A stretch of DNA of 64,000 nucleotides from Solimicrobium silvestre (GCF_002976435.1 NZ_PUGF01000001.1:248001-312000), one strand, 5' to 3'. Positions 51,727 to 62,530 are shown, numbered from the stretch's first letter. Translations and numbers: made by a program. The notes: a model not told the origin generated them from the letters alone.

Positions 51727-54700
51727 TTACTGCACAGTATTTTCTTGCGGTAAATATCCAGCAATTGCGCTCAACAACACATCTTCTTGGTACGGCTTAC
51801 CAAAATACGCATTAACGCCTAATTCCTGCGCGTAGTTGCGATGTTTGTCTGCCGTACGGGAAGTGATCATGATGATAGGAACATGGCGTAACCGCTCATC
51901 ATTGCGCACGTTACGAGTTAAATCGAAACCGTCCATACGCGGCATTTCAATATCAACCAGCATTACGTCAGGCGTAATCGATTGTAATTGCTGAAGTGCA
52001 TCAACACCGTCTTTTGCCAACACCACCTGATAACCTTCACGCAGTAACAAACGCTGAGTTACTTTACGCACCGTTAAGGAATCATCCACCACCATCACAA
52101 CATGATGACGACGCAAGCCTTGTACCGGCTGATGGGTAGCAGAATGCCGTGTTTCTGAAACCGCACCTAACTGCTCATTTGTTGCAGATAGATTAGGATT
52201 CTCGCTATTTTCTTGCAATAAACGCGGAGCGCGCAGCATGTCGTGCTCCATTTTTTGTGCTAACGGCAATGGATTCAAAATCAACACAATGTCGCCCGAA
52301 CCGAGCACCGTTGCGCCTGAAATACCGATCATCCGCGCCAACTGCTGCCCAATGTTTTTAACCACCACTTCTCGGTTACCGATAACCTGATCTACGTGTA
52401 ACGCAACGCGTTCATTACCGCTACGCATGATGATGATCGGCGTATATTGCTGCGCCACAGGCAACGCATTGTAGTCAGCTAACACCGTTGATAAATAATG
52501 CATGGCAACCCGCTGCTCTTGCCAGATAATCGCGCCTTCGTTATAGGCGGCGGCCAATGCTTGCGCTTTCAACTGCTGCACTTGCTCTACCAAAACCGAA
52601 GGCACCGCGTAAGTTTTACCGCCGGAACTGAGCAGCACTACTTGCGTGACCGCTAAAGTGAGGGGTAAGTGAATCGTAAAGTTAGAACCTTGATTCGGTG
52701 TGGAAGTGACTGAAACACGACCACCCAACGCGGTTGCTTCGGAGCGCACCACGTCCATCCCAATCCCGCGACCCGCTAATTCAGTTACTTCGTGTGCGGT
52801 TGAAAAACCGGACTGGAAGATCAAATTGACGGCTTCTGAATCGGTGACTTCTTCGTCGATAGCAAGCAAACCAGAATGCTGGGCTTTTTCACGAATACGC
52901 TGCAAATCCAAACCTTGTCCGTCATCATTGAAGTTAATAACGACTTCATTACCTTCTTGACGGATTTGAACCAGAATTTCACCGATCTCGTTCTTACCCA
53001 TTGCCTGACGTTTTTCCCGCGATTCGATACCGTGAACGATAGCGTTACGCAGCAAATGCTCAAACGGGCCAGCCATTTTTTCCAACACGCTACGATCAAT
53101 TTCAACCGAAGTCCCGCGGATATCTAAGTTGACGCGTTTATCAAGCTCTTTAGAAGCTTGGCGAGTAATACGATAGAGCCGTTCAGAGATACTGGCAAAT
53201 GGCACCATCCGCACCCGCATTAAATCTTGCTGTAATTCACGGGTTAAGCGCGCTTGCGAGATCAAATCATCGGTAGCGCCTTCCACCGTTTTGCTGATGT
53301 TAGCCTGTACCGTGGAAACGTCATTCACGCTCTCGGCCATCATCCGGGTTAGTTCTTGCAAGCGTGTGAATCGATCAAATTCGAGCGGATCAAATTCACG
53401 TTCGCCTGACATCGCCATCCGTGATGAAATTTGCGTTTCTGCCTGAATCTCAACTTCGCGCAACTGGTCGCGCAAACGTCCCACGTTTTCGTTCAATTCC
53501 AGCATTGAAGAACGTAAGGTCGTCACTTCATTTTCTAAGCGTGAACGTGAAATAGAAACTTCACCGGCCTGATTCACCAAACGATCTAAAATATCGGCGC
53601 GAACCCGTACCAAGGCTACGTTTGCGGCGGCGTTTAGATTCGCCACCGGTGCAGCTCCGGCGCGGGCCACAGCTGGCGTCGATGCTTTAGCAACACTAGT
53701 CGCGGGCACTTCAATCAGCGCGGATTGGTTTGCATCAAAAGCTGCCGCTGGCGCAACAACCGGGGCAACTGCAGCACCGGGATTACGCAACTGGTCAAAC
53801 AAGGCAACGGCCGCGTCATGATACGACAATAAATTTTCTAACGCGGCTGGTGGCAATACGCCAGCCTGCATATAGTTTTCAATCAGGCTTTCCATATCAT
53901 GCGTATGCTGACCTAATGCCATCGCGCCAGCCATACGGGCACTGCCTTTTACTGTGTGCAACAGACGCAGCATAGACTGCGAAATTTCAACATCGTGCGG
54001 AGCTGCTTGCCAGGCACGCAACGTTTCCCCGATTAATGGGAATAAGTCGCTTCCTTCTTCAAGGAAGATCGGTAACAAATCTGCATCAAGATCATCTTTT
54101 GGCAGCGTTGTAACATCCACCAGTTTTGTTTCATCAATGTGATGCGGCGCGGCTAACACGCTCGGTGCTTCAGGGATAATCGCCGTTGGGATTACTATCG
54201 GCGCTAAAATTTCTTCCTCAGTTAGCGGCGCAGAAACGTCCAGTTCAACTAGCGCGGACTCTGCATCTGCCGCTGGCTCAGTAACTACGGCTTCTGGTAA
54301 GAAATCAACGAAGTCATCCACAGGGGCAGTAGCAACAACCGCTTCAACATCAGATTCAAAATCAGCATCAAAATCAGCATCAAAATCAGCATCAAAATCA
54401 AAGTCAGCGTCAAATTTAGAATCAGGCATATCCATTTCATGCGGCTGCGCACGGTCTGTCAATATGCCGAGTAGCTGCTCCAAGACCAGAATTTGCTCAG
54501 GCTTGTATGCGGCCATTTCTGCTAATGCAAATTGATGCAACATCCCTTTAACACACGCAACGCAACGATCTAAGGTATCAAATTCGCCTGGCAACAATAA
54601 AACCGGATGGCGCTCTAAACGTTGCAAGACCATTTCCAGAGCATGGGCCACTTGCTGCAAGGAGGCAAAACCGACTGTCGCAGAACTACCTGCTAATGAA

Positions 54701-57700
54701 TGCGCTGCATGCACTGCATGGGTCGTAACCGGACGATGTGGCTCATGCCGCCATTCGGAAAAATCCTGCGATAAAAAGCGCACGATTTCATCGGTTTCAG
54801 CCAAATAAATATTGTACAAAGGCACGCCAATTTCAATATTGCCGATCTTCTTCACATTGTCTTCAAACGCCGGGAAGTATCCCGAGTTTGTCGGAAAATC
54901 AATGATTTTTGCTTCTTGCAATGGTGTGATTGGCGCTTCTACCGGGACTTCAATTGGGGCATCGATCGGAGCTTCAACCGGCGTTTCTACCGGAGCTGCG
55001 AGGGAATCTTCCAGCGAATATTCAATTAAATCGTCAATCGAGTATTCAGCTGGCGTTTCAATCGCAGGGTCATTCGCTGGCTCGGCGAACGGTTCGCTTA
55101 ACGATTCGGCTACCAGCGGTTCTGCCACTTCATGCATCGTTTCAGCATGTGCTTCATCAAGCAATGCCGGCGAGTTAATAGCAAACTCAAACTCGGACAA
55201 CAGCACTTCAGGCTCAGCTAACTCTTCAACAGGTTCCGTTGGCAATACCAATGGATTAATTGGATGCGCTTCTTGCAGTGTTGGAAGTTCAAATTCAAAA
55301 CCAAGGTCAGCATCAGCTTCAGCGTCGAATTCAGACTTCAACTCAGGTTCGGGTTCAGCCAACTGCTCACCATGAATTGTGATGACATTAGAAGCAATAA
55401 TTTCCTCTGTACCTGACACCAATTCCGGCGTGATCGATGGTAAAGAGTCCACCATGGGTTCAACAACAGCGTCAGTGAAAACATGGTGCTCAATTGATAC
55501 AGCCTGATGAACTTCATAAGGTACATGCACAGTCGAAGGCATCGGCTCTTCAACTACCTCTTGATATGAAAAGGCGCCGCCGTTTTTCAATCGATCTGCC
55601 GCTTCAATTAATGCTTTTCCATTGCAATCTGATGTTCCCATTGCATTCAGGTCGCGAACCCAGGCGCCCATTATTTCCGACGCTTTTTCTAGCAAAGCAT
55701 ACAGATCATCAGTGCCTGAATGCGCATCCGCCAGCCAGGAATTCATGACTTGCTCTACGCTCCATCCAGCATTACCAAAAGCACCTAAGCCGACCATGCG
55801 GCTGCTGCCTTTTAAAGTGTGGAATGAGCGGCGTAGAGTAATTAAGTGTTCTTGATTACTTGGGTCATTACGCGACATTGGAATGGTGTCATTAACGCAG
55901 GCCATTACTTCTTCAGCCTCCATTAAAAACACTTCCAATAATTCTGCATCAATCGCCTCATCACCGACAGGCATCGGTGGGTGCGATGGCAACATCGGGG
56001 CGACAGCTTCTGGCTCAGTACCTACCGCACTAATGATGTTACTCATCTGTGGTTCGGATACATCAAAATCAGTTTGCGCGAGCGCTGCGATCGCATGTGT
56101 TGCACGTTCAGAAGCGTTTGGATCATCCAGCAAACGTGCGACAGAGCGTTCTTGTTCCAGGCTAGCGAGTAGTTGCGCCTGAATATCTGCGTTATGCGGT
56201 TCTTCCAGCAATGAAGAAGCTAGATTGGCAGATTGTTTTTGTTGTTCGGCTAATTCATGTTCAGTCGACACCTGCACATTTTCCGGGCTGGTAGCACTAG
56301 TAGCGTGCAGATCAACATCACCAACTTCTTCCGCTACTTGCACTGGGGCCGGCACATCTAAGAAGTGCGATCTGAAAAAGCCCGTTTCACTATCAAAACT
56401 AAATTTGTTTTTTGCCGTGTCAGGCTGTGTTTGCAAGGCTTCAATTAAAAAGCTTAATGCACCAATATTTTGTGCAATCTTGGTATGCAGCGCGGAATCA
56501 ACCGGTTGTTCTGACTGCGCAATTTGACGAATTAAATCTTTCGTGTGGACTAGTGCCAAATTCGCGTCATCTTGATCAAGTATCGCTAAAGCACCCGCGA
56601 TTTGATGCATGATCGGATCAATCTGAACCAGATCAGCGGTATTTTCAGGTGCTCTAAAATACTCATCCAGCGTTTTTTCAACAATACGCAAACTCGACTG
56701 CATCTCGCCAACCAGCGCAGTCATAGTTTGACGTTGCTGTGCTTTTTGCGACATTTCGTCGAGCCAAGGCGCACTTTCGTCCAGCGATTCACCGCTCACT
56801 AATGACAGCAAACGTGCGGCTAGAATATCGGCGCGCTCAGAAAAATCGGCGGGCAAATGAGAAATTTGATCCAGAGCACTTTCAATAAAGAGCAAACTGG
56901 TTGCCATTTCCAAGGCAAAAGCGGCGCTCGGACGGTTTTGCATCACATGGCGGGTCAGCCCGGTGAGTTCACGCAATAACTTGGACAGCGGCGGTGATTT
57001 TAACTTGAGCCCAACATCGGCCAAGTCTTTCATTTTTTGTTCGAATTTTTCAAACAAGGCGCCTTCACCATTAGCGATTTTCGCCCACAGTGTTTTAATT
57101 TGCGCTAAACGTTCTTTGCTAATCGATAATGCGCCGGGTTCAATCCCCCCAAAATGCTGGGTTTCAAAATTGGCTGGAACTTGTCCATCCAATTGATAAG
57201 CATTACGCACATTCGCCGCATTCGGCGGCAAATTTTCAGCGCGAGCAATAAAAAACAAAGCATCGCGCAACAGGCTTTCAGGAATGCTTGAAGCACCTTC
57301 AACCAAACGGCGAATTTGCAGATTAATCCGACCAAATAATTGTTTTACATTTTGCTCGCCAAACAGGCGCTGATCAGCAACCAACTCAGCAAAACCATGC
57401 ATGACAGCCCAAAATGAGCGTGCCTGAGCACTATTTTGCGCAGCCCAGACTTCCGCAATCAATTCCTGCATTTGCTTGGCGCTAGCTTGCAATAAATCGG
57501 TATCGGCCTGCTTTAAAAACGGCAACAAGGCTGCTTCAAAGCGTTTACGAATATTAGTGTAACTGGCCTTTTTAGGCTTTGGATGATCCGCATCCGCAAT
57601 TAATGTGAGAGGCGCATGCGCCATCAGATCAGGGAAGAATAAATCAACCGGATTAACCCGATCCCCGCCTTTAATCATTAATAAATTACGGTAATAAGGG

Positions 57701-58086
57701 AACAAGCGAACTGGCTGCTGCACACCGCTAACTACTAGCTCATCCAGGTATTCTTGTATCGCATCCAAGGCGTGTTCAATTGGATTAACATGCCCAGGCT
57801 CTACGCTAAGCTGGCCATCGGCCATGCGATCCAACAAAACTTCAATGGTTTCCGACAGTTTTGAAACGCCATCCACATCCACCATTTGCAACGCGCCATG
57901 CGCTTGATGTAGATAAATTTTGGCGTGTTTCAGTAAGGTAGATTGAGATTCTGCGCTCTGCTCTAATGCATCATGTAATGCGCGTTTAGCGTGCATTAAT
58001 GCTTCACGTGTTTCAGCCATCACCCACGACAATGGGCCCGTATCAAATTTGTTTTGCATGTTTTGCGTCGCATCGGAAGAGATCAT
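51727..58086 (-). CDS. chpA: Giant hybrid CheA-type kinase of the twitching chemosensory system (ChpA/PilL)
   Basis: A 2119-residue hybrid kinase. After a FimL-like N-terminal region (about residues 1-600) come histidine phosphotransfer domains with LRRSFHTLKGSSRMVG near residue 753, AHSLAGSSATVGF near 1130 and LLHTVKGSARMAGA near 1377. A dimerisation region (about 1480-1640) precedes the ATPase with LLRNAIVHGIESREKR near 1678 and GRGIGMD near 1774, then a CheW-like domain (about 1810-1940), then a C-terminal receiver with VDIEMPRMDG. Acidic spacers separate Hpt domains, one carrying DFDADFDADFDAD-type repeats (about 1222-1246). It is the last gene of the pilGHIJ-chpA operon and would phosphorylate PilG and PilH. 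Confidence 0.95.
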   Translation of the reverse strand: MISSDATQNMQNKFDTGPLSWVMAETREALMHAKRALHDALEQSAESQSTLLKHAKIYLHQAHGALQMVDVDGVSKLSETIEVLLDRMADGQLSVEPGHVNPIEHALDAIQEYLDELVVSGVQQPVRLFPYYRNLLMIKGGDRVNPVDLFFPDLMAHAPLTLIADADHPKPKKASYTNIRKRFEAALLPFLKQADTDLLQASAKQMQELIAEVWAAQNSAQARSFWAVMHGFAELVADQRLFGEQNVKQLFGRINLQIRRLVEGASSIPESLLRDALFFIARAENLPPNAANVRNAYQLDGQVPANFETQHFGGIEPGALSISKERLAQIKTLWAKIANGEGALFEKFEQKMKDLADVGLKLKSPPLSKLLRELTGLTRHVMQNRPSAAFALEMATSLLFIESALDQISHLPADFSERADILAARLLSLVSGESLDESAPWLDEMSQKAQQRQTMTALVGEMQSSLRIVEKTLDEYFRAPENTADLVQIDPIMHQIAGALAILDQDDANLALVHTKDLIRQIAQSEQPVDSALHTKIAQNIGALSFLIEALQTQPDTAKNKFSFDSETGFFRSHFLDVPAPVQVAEEVGDVDLHATSATSPENVQVSTEHELAEQQKQSANLASSLLEEPHNADIQAQLLASLEQERSVARLLDDPNASERATHAIAALAQTDFDVSEPQMSNIISAVGTEPEAVAPMLPSHPPMPVGDEAIDAELLEVFLMEAEEVMACVNDTIPMSRNDPSNQEHLITLRRSFHTLKGSSRMVGLGAFGNAGWSVEQVMNSWLADAHSGTDDLYALLEKASEIMGAWVRDLNAMGTSDCNGKALIEAADRLKNGGAFSYQEVVEEPMPSTVHVPYEVHQAVSIEHHVFTDAVVEPMVDSLPSITPELVSGTEEIIASNVITIHGEQLAEPEPELKSEFDAEADADLGFEFELPTLQEAHPINPLVLPTEPVEELAEPEVLLSEFEFAINSPALLDEAHAETMHEVAEPLVAESLSEPFAEPANDPAIETPAEYSIDDLIEYSLEDSLAAPVETPVEAPIDAPIEVPVEAPITPLQEAKIIDFPTNSGYFPAFEDNVKKIGNIEIGVPLYNIYLAETDEIVRFLSQDFSEWRHEPHRPVTTHAVHAAHSLAGSSATVGFASLQQVAHALEMVLQRLERHPVLLLPGEFDTLDRCVACVKGMLHQFALAEMAAYKPEQILVLEQLLGILTDRAQPHEMDMPDSKFDADFDFDADFDADFDADFESDVEAVVATAPVDDFVDFLPEAVVTEPAADAESALVELDVSAPLTEEEILAPIVIPTAIIPEAPSVLAAPHHIDETKLVDVTTLPKDDLDADLLPIFLEEGSDLFPLIGETLRAWQAAPHDVEISQSMLRLLHTVKGSARMAGAMALGQHTHDMESLIENYMQAGVLPPAALENLLSYHDAAVALFDQLRNPGAAVAPVVAPAAAFDANQSALIEVPATSVAKASTPAVARAGAAPVANLNAAANVALVRVRADILDRLVNQAGEVSISRSRLENEVTTLRSSMLELNENVGRLRDQLREVEIQAETQISSRMAMSGEREFDPLEFDRFTRLQELTRMMAESVNDVSTVQANISKTVEGATDDLISQARLTRELQQDLMRVRMVPFASISERLYRITRQASKELDKRVNLDIRGTSVEIDRSVLEKMAGPFEHLLRNAIVHGIESREKRQAMGKNEIGEILVQIRQEGNEVVINFNDDGQGLDLQRIREKAQHSGLLAIDEEVTDSEAVNLIFQSGFSTAHEVTELAGRGIGMDVVRSEATALGGRVSVTSTPNQGSNFTIHLPLTLAVTQVVLLSSGGKTYAVPSVLVEQVQQLKAQALAAAYNEGAIIWQEQRVAMHYLSTVLADYNALPVAQQYTPIIIMRSGNERVALHVDQVIGNREVVVKNIGQQLARMIGISGATVLGSGDIVLILNPLPLAQKMEHDMLRAPRLLQENSENPNLSATNEQLGAVSETRHSATHQPVQGLRRHHVVMVVDDSLTVRKVTQRLLLREGYQVVLAKDGVDALQQLQSITPDVMLVDIEMPRMDGFDLTRNVRNDERLRHVPIIMITSRTADKHRNYAQELGVNAYFGKPYQEDVLLSAIAGYLPQENTVQ
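54361..54396. repeat. 12-bp tandem repeat within chpA
   Basis: Three perfect copies of ATCAGCATCAAA lie in a row, with degenerate copies on both sides, encoding DFDAD-type repeats in an acidic linker before the third Hpt domain. The 12-base unit keeps the frame, so copy-number change would lengthen or shorten the linker by four residues. Confidence 0.82.
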
Positions 58087-58166
58087 GAAACCTCACAGAT
58101 TGAAAAGGCGATACACCGCGTTTTTTGCAGGTTATCGCCAGTTCTTCATTTTTAAGTCTACAAGCT

Positions 58167-60503
58167 CTAGACAGCTACACGGAATCGAGATACCGAGTTT
58201 TTCAACTCTTGCGCTAATCCCGACAATTCACGAATCGATTGTGCCGTTTGTTGTGTACCACTTTGAGTTTGCTCGGTGATGGTCAAAATATGTTGAATAT
58301 TCTGTGCTACACCGTTAGCAGAGGTTGCTTGTTGTTCAGTTGAATTTGAAATTCCTTGAATCAAATCCGCAAGCTGATTTGAAATCCGTCTAATTTCCGC
58401 CAACGCCGTACCAGCAGCATCTGACAACTTAGCTCCCTCAACCACACCCTGAGTTGATTTTTCCATCGCTGATACCGCATCGTGCGTATCAGTTTGAATC
58501 GTCTTAACCAGCGCGCCAATCTGTTTGGTCGCTTCACCAGAACGTTCCGCTAATCGCTGAACCTCTTCCGCAACCACCGAGAAACCTCGACCTGCTTCAC
58601 CCGCTGACGCCGCCTGAATCGCCGCGTTCAACGCCAACACGTTGGTTTGTTCGGTAATGTCAGAAATCAGTTCGGTAATTTCACCAATCTCTTGGGAAGA
58701 TTCACCGAGTCGCTTAATACGCTTAGAAGTTTCCTGGATCTGTTCGCGAATTTCATCCATACCTTTAATCGCATTTTGCACCGCCTGCGCACCCTGCTCT
58801 GCCGCCACAACGGATAAACGCGCAACGTCGGCTGATTCACTGGCTGACTTGGAAACGTCGGTAATATCACCCGCCATCGTCAACATCGCCTCACCGGCAT
58901 CTTTAATTTCACGCGACTGCTGCTGAGATGCACTTAACAACGCTACTGAAACGCCTTCCGCTTGATTTGACGCGGAAGTAACTTGTTCTGCCGTAGAAGT
59001 TACCCGTCCAACCAGACCGCGCAACTCTTCCACCGTGTAGTTAACCGAATCGGCAATCGCACCAGTGATGTCTTCAGAAACAGTTGCCTGAACGGTTAAA
59101 TCTCCATCCGCCACTTCTTGCAATTCATTCATTAACCGCAAAATCGCAGCCTGGTTTTGATCATTTGCCTGTTTAGCTTCATTCTCTTGTTTTTGCGCTT
59201 GCATCATTTGAATATCGGCCTCTACACGACGTGCATTCGCTTCTTTTGCACGATTACGACTATCTTGCAACAATACAGACGCAATACCTGCGGCAGCCAA
59301 TAACGCCAGCGCAAAGGCCAGGAACATCAGGTAAGAACTGAAGTTAGTTGAATCCAAATGATCACGATAGTTTTTCTGTACCGAAATCAAGTGCATACGC
59401 AACTCTTCATTGTCGGTAAACACTGATTGTTCCGCTTGTTTAGCTGAAGCGAAGTTTTGGAAGTTACCCAAAAGAGTTGATACCGATTGCTGATAATCAA
59501 CGAATGTCGTTTTCAATTCAGTTAATTTAGAACGTGTTTCTTCGTCTTTAGTGGCAGTTAATTTCAATACATCGCTACCGCTTAAAAAGCCGTCAACCAA
59601 GTCACGGAAAGTATTCGTATCTTTACCCAGCAAAAACGCCGTTTCAGGATTAACACCCTCAGCAGTCAAGAATTCACTCGCACTGCGCGCCAAACGTTGC
59701 GTCAACATAACCAACTGGCCAGAAGCAGAAATTTCCCGTGCTGAACCGCCGGCTTGTACTTTTTGCGCAGAAATTTCTTCAGTTAATTCAAGTAATGTTG
59801 GAGAAATCGTATTGAGTTTTTCTAAGGTTTGACCGAAACCGGTCAATTCTTTTTTCAACTTCAAAATGGTTTCAGCCGCTTTATCAGTATTTGACCAAAT
59901 TTTTGCACTGTCTTTCAAGACCGCCAGATCAGCCGATTTTGCACTGTCAAGACTATACCCTTTGTAGGTACCGCCCTTAGTCAGCACGTTCAAATCAGCA
60001 TTCAATTCAGAACGGCTTTCTTCCAGCTGTTTAAACGCTTCAGGATTACCTTGAATCGCATTTGGTGCCGCTTTACCAATCCGCTGCGAGTGCATCAACG
60101 CATCACCAGCGATTTGAGTTTGAATTGATGCGATTGATTTTTGGCTACTGTTTAACCAAACAAACAAACCACCAAACACTAACGCAACCAACATGACTAC
60201 AAACAAAAATCGAACTTGACGTTGTAACGATAAATGTCCGATCAGCGGCAATTTAATGTCACGTCCTGATTCAAGAACATCACCGATAAAGGTTAAATTA
60301 TTGTCCTGTTCTTCTTCTTTTTTGCCAGCCTTAGCAGCTTTTCCCGCTTTTTTTGGCTTGATCGATGACAGTCCAAACTCCGTTTGTGTCGCTTCTAAAT
60401 CAATCAGCGTTGCAGGATTCAAATTTTCAGAAAGTTTGTCCTTGTCCTCATCATGCTCGGAGGGGACTTCTGCTGCGGAAGGCAACGGTAAGTGTAATGC
60501 CAT
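58167..60503 (-). CDS. pilJ: Twitching methyl-accepting chemotaxis protein PilJ
   Basis: A 778-residue transmembrane chemoreceptor. TM1 is at about residues 99-117 and TM2 at about 391-413, enclosing a PilJ-type periplasmic sensor. A HAMP-like region follows, then the cytoplasmic signalling hairpin with [18 protein letters not shown] near residue 640. AGGAG lies eight bases before the ATG at 60503; a TTG at 60524 contains the ribosome site and is rejected. A hydrophilic, charged N-terminal tail of about 98 residues precedes TM1, much longer than the few residues seen in Pseudomonas PilJ. It detects surface or pilin signals and controls ChpA through PilI. Confidence 0.95.
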   Translation of the reverse strand: MALHLPLPSAAEVPSEHDEDKDKLSENLNPATLIDLEATQTEFGLSSIKPKKAGKAAKAGKKEEEQDNNLTFIGDVLESGRDIKLPLIGHLSLQRQVRFLFVVMLVALVFGGLFVWLNSSQKSIASIQTQIAGDALMHSQRIGKAAPNAIQGNPEAFKQLEESRSELNADLNVLTKGGTYKGYSLDSAKSADLAVLKDSAKIWSNTDKAAETILKLKKELTGFGQTLEKLNTISPTLLELTEEISAQKVQAGGSAREISASGQLVMLTQRLARSASEFLTAEGVNPETAFLLGKDTNTFRDLVDGFLSGSDVLKLTATKDEETRSKLTELKTTFVDYQQSVSTLLGNFQNFASAKQAEQSVFTDNEELRMHLISVQKNYRDHLDSTNFSSYLMFLAFALALLAAAGIASVLLQDSRNRAKEANARRVEADIQMMQAQKQENEAKQANDQNQAAILRLMNELQEVADGDLTVQATVSEDITGAIADSVNYTVEELRGLVGRVTSTAEQVTSASNQAEGVSVALLSASQQQSREIKDAGEAMLTMAGDITDVSKSASESADVARLSVVAAEQGAQAVQNAIKGMDEIREQIQETSKRIKRLGESSQEIGEITELISDITEQTNVLALNAAIQAASAGEAGRGFSVVAEEVQRLAERSGEATKQIGALVKTIQTDTHDAVSAMEKSTQGVVEGAKLSDAAGTALAEIRRISNQLADLIQGISNSTEQQATSANGVAQNIQHILTITEQTQSGTQQTAQSIRELSGLAQELKNSVSRFRVAV

Positions 60504-60638
60504 TACTAAATCTCCTAATTCCAATTAAAAGGCAAGTCGGTAAATCTTATTAGAGTGCAACAATCATTCACAACTACACCAAATAACTTCTCGCGATGAA
60601 GAAGTTATTGACGCGGCGCCAATAAATTAATGCGGAAT

Positions 60639-61208
60639 TTATAAACCAATATGTAAAAAATCACCATCTTGTATCAAGTTGGTGAGACTTAATTCAAACC
60701 ACGTTTGATTATTACTATCAAGATAGCTTTGCTGCAGCCATGCAGAGTCTCCGTCTGCAGGGTTTTGCTGAACAGTCATCTCAGCCACATTACGCAAACC
60801 CAGCACTTTAGTGACTAACAGCCCAGCATTAAATGCCAAGCCGGCAGAGAATGCAATGACGCGGCAATCTGGGTTGATTTCAGCACCAGGCTGACCTTGA
60901 AAGCGCTGAATATCAACCACGCCGATCAAGTTACCCCGAATATTTAGCAAACCCAGATACCAATCACGCGTGAGTGGCACGTGAGAAATTTGTCCTATCG
61001 AGACAATTTCACCGGCTTCACGCAGATTTAATAGATACCGGGTCTGGCCTATCATTACACCCAGTTGATTTGAGCTAATTACGTCGGATGCCCGCGCTGC
61101 TTGCATGCGCTCCAGCAATTGAGACTGGAACTCACGCAACCGTTCGCGACGTTCACCGCGTTTATCTTCAATCGGCTTATCAAGTTTTGCGGTATTGACT
61201 TGGTTCAT
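60639..61208 (-). CDS. pilI: Chemotaxis coupling protein PilI (CheW domain)
   Basis: A 189-residue CheW-domain protein linking PilJ to the kinase. The CheW fold runs from about residue 40 to 185, with YLLNLREAGEIVSI, VPLTRDWYLGLLNIRGNLIG and VVDIQRFQG typical of PilI. The N-terminal 35 residues are charged. Gene order pilG-pilH-pilI-pilJ and the position 43 bases after pilH support the name. GGA stands before the ATG. Confidence 0.94.
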   Translation of the reverse strand: MNQVNTAKLDKPIEDKRGERRERLREFQSQLLERMQAARASDVISSNQLGVMIGQTRYLLNLREAGEIVSIGQISHVPLTRDWYLGLLNIRGNLIGVVDIQRFQGQPGAEINPDCRVIAFSAGLAFNAGLLVTKVLGLRNVAEMTVQQNPADGDSAWLQQSYLDSNNQTWFELSLTNLIQDGDFLHIGL

Positions 61209-61251
61209 GTTGGTTCCGTTTTACGCAGCCAATAAATAAACGTCTGCACGC

Positions 61252-61617
61252 TTAAGATAAGCTTGCGATTTTTGCCAACAATTCTTGCGGATCAATTGGT
61301 TTAACCAAATAATCACGCGCACCTTGACGCAAACCCCAAATACGATCCGTTTCTTGATTTTTACTGGTGCAAATAATGACTGGAACGTCTTGAGTTTCAG
61401 CGTCACGTGCAATTGCACGCGTAATCTGAAAACCATTTTGACCAGGCATCACGACATCCATCAAAATCAAATGCGGTTTGTCAGCCTTAATTTTTAGCAA
61501 AGCTTCTTCGCCATTTTCAGCAGTAGAAACTGAAAAGCCGTTTTTTGCCAAAATATCAGTGAGAAAATATCGCTCAGTAGGAGAATCATCTACTACCAAA
61601 ATTTTTTGTATTGCCAT
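61252..61617 (-). CDS. pilH: Response regulator PilH
   Basis: A 121-residue single-domain CheY-like receiver. Acidic residues Asp10/Asp11, phosphoacceptor Asp54 in ILMDVVMPGQNG, Thr in VIICTSK and Lys in YLVKPIDP are all present. AAAGGA is six bases before the ATG. In Pseudomonas PilH controls PilT-driven retraction, opposing PilG; the role here is from homology and gene order. Confidence 0.95.
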   Translation of the reverse strand: MAIQKILVVDDSPTERYFLTDILAKNGFSVSTAENGEEALLKIKADKPHLILMDVVMPGQNGFQITRAIARDAETQDVPVIICTSKNQETDRIWGLRQGARDYLVKPIDPQELLAKIASLS

Positions 61618-61688
61618 GTTAATTCCTTTGAGAAGCCTAAGTTACAACCGATGCATACGTCACATCGGCGCGCTGTATAAATATCGAT

Positions 61689-62084
61689 TTATTCGGCCTT
61701 AGCCGTATAGTTACGCACTGTTTTTAACAAACTGTCTTTAGTAAAAGGTTTGGTTAAATATTCATTCGAGCCGACGATAGAACCACGGGCGCGATCAAAC
61801 AAACCATCCTTAGAAGACAACATGATGACTGGCGTATTACGAAATTTTGCGCTTTTTTTAATCAATGCGCACGTTTGATATCCATCTAAGCGCGGCATCA
61901 AAATGTCGCAAAAAATCAAATCTGGATGGTAATCATTAATTTTTGCTAATGCATCAAACCCATCCTCAGCCAAAATAACTTGGTATCCTACTTGTCCTAA
62001 GAAAATTTCAGCCGATCGACGAATCGTACTACTATCGTCAATCACCATAATTTTCAAATTCTGTGTTTCTGCCAGCATAGTCAT
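61689..62084 (-). CDS. pilG: Response regulator PilG
   Basis: A 131-residue CheY-like receiver. Asp16/Asp17 and phosphoacceptor Asp60 in FCDILMPRLDGYQ are conserved, with Ser in MLSSKD and Lys in YLTKPFT. It carries a short N-terminal extension (MTMLAETQN). It is the first gene of the pilGHIJ-chpA operon and in Pseudomonas promotes PilB-driven extension and CyaB activity. Start at 62084 or the ATG two codons later cannot be separated. Confidence 0.94.
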   Translation of the reverse strand: MTMLAETQNLKIMVIDDSSTIRRSAEIFLGQVGYQVILAEDGFDALAKINDYHPDLIFCDILMPRLDGYQTCALIKKSAKFRNTPVIMLSSKDGLFDRARGSIVGSNEYLTKPFTKDSLLKTVRNYTAKAE

Positions 62085-62255
62085 AAATCATCTCGAAATT
62101 ATTCTGGTAAGACTACTTAATTGCCATAGTTCAATATTACAGCCATCTACGATAAATTTCCTCAAGAATACCCAAAAATACAAAAAAATCTAACGTATTT
62201 ACAAGGTTCCACAAGGAAATGTTTCATTTATTTCACAATGTGGCGAATTATTTTC

Positions 62256-62474
62256 TTAAATGGCAATCATTTCAAAATCTTCTTTACGCGCGCCACATTC
62301 AGGACAAGTCCAGTTCATCGGCACATCTTTCCAACGGGTTCCCGGCAAAATACCGTCATCAGGAATACCTGCCGCTTCATCGTACATCCAACCACAGATC
62401 AAACACATCCATGTTTTAAATTCATCATTTTGGTTTGAATTTTCAGAAAAATCAGTTCCAATATTATTACTCAC
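62256..62474 (-). CDS. Rubredoxin
   Basis: A 72-residue one-iron electron carrier with the four iron-binding cysteines in CLIC at 24/27 and CPEC at 57/60, and the usual YDEAAGIPDDGILPGTRW core. An extra 20 hydrophilic residues precede the TWMCLICG start; the GTG at 62474 is preferred because AAGGA stands eight bases before it, while the ATG at 62513 lacks this. Divergent from the thiD-like gene with about 57 bases between. It donates electrons to partners such as alkane hydroxylases or oxidases; no partner is adjacent. Confidence 0.9.
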   Translation of the reverse strand: MSNNIGTDFSENSNQNDEFKTWMCLICGWMYDEAAGIPDDGILPGTRWKDVPMNWTCPECGARKEDFEMIAI

Positions 62475-62530
62475 AGTTTTCGTCCTTCTATCTAGTAAAA
62501 TACAAAGTCCCATATCTTAATCTACCCGAC

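Noticed and set aside
54361-54396. CRISPR-like or regulatory repeat array
   Set aside because: The 12-bp copies are contiguous without spacers and lie in frame within chpA, so it is a coding tandem repeat.
54812-55375. 187-residue Ser/Gly-rich frame opposite chpA
   Set aside because: It mirrors the acidic Pro/Glu linker of chpA on the other strand; the composition is an artefact of codon repetition.
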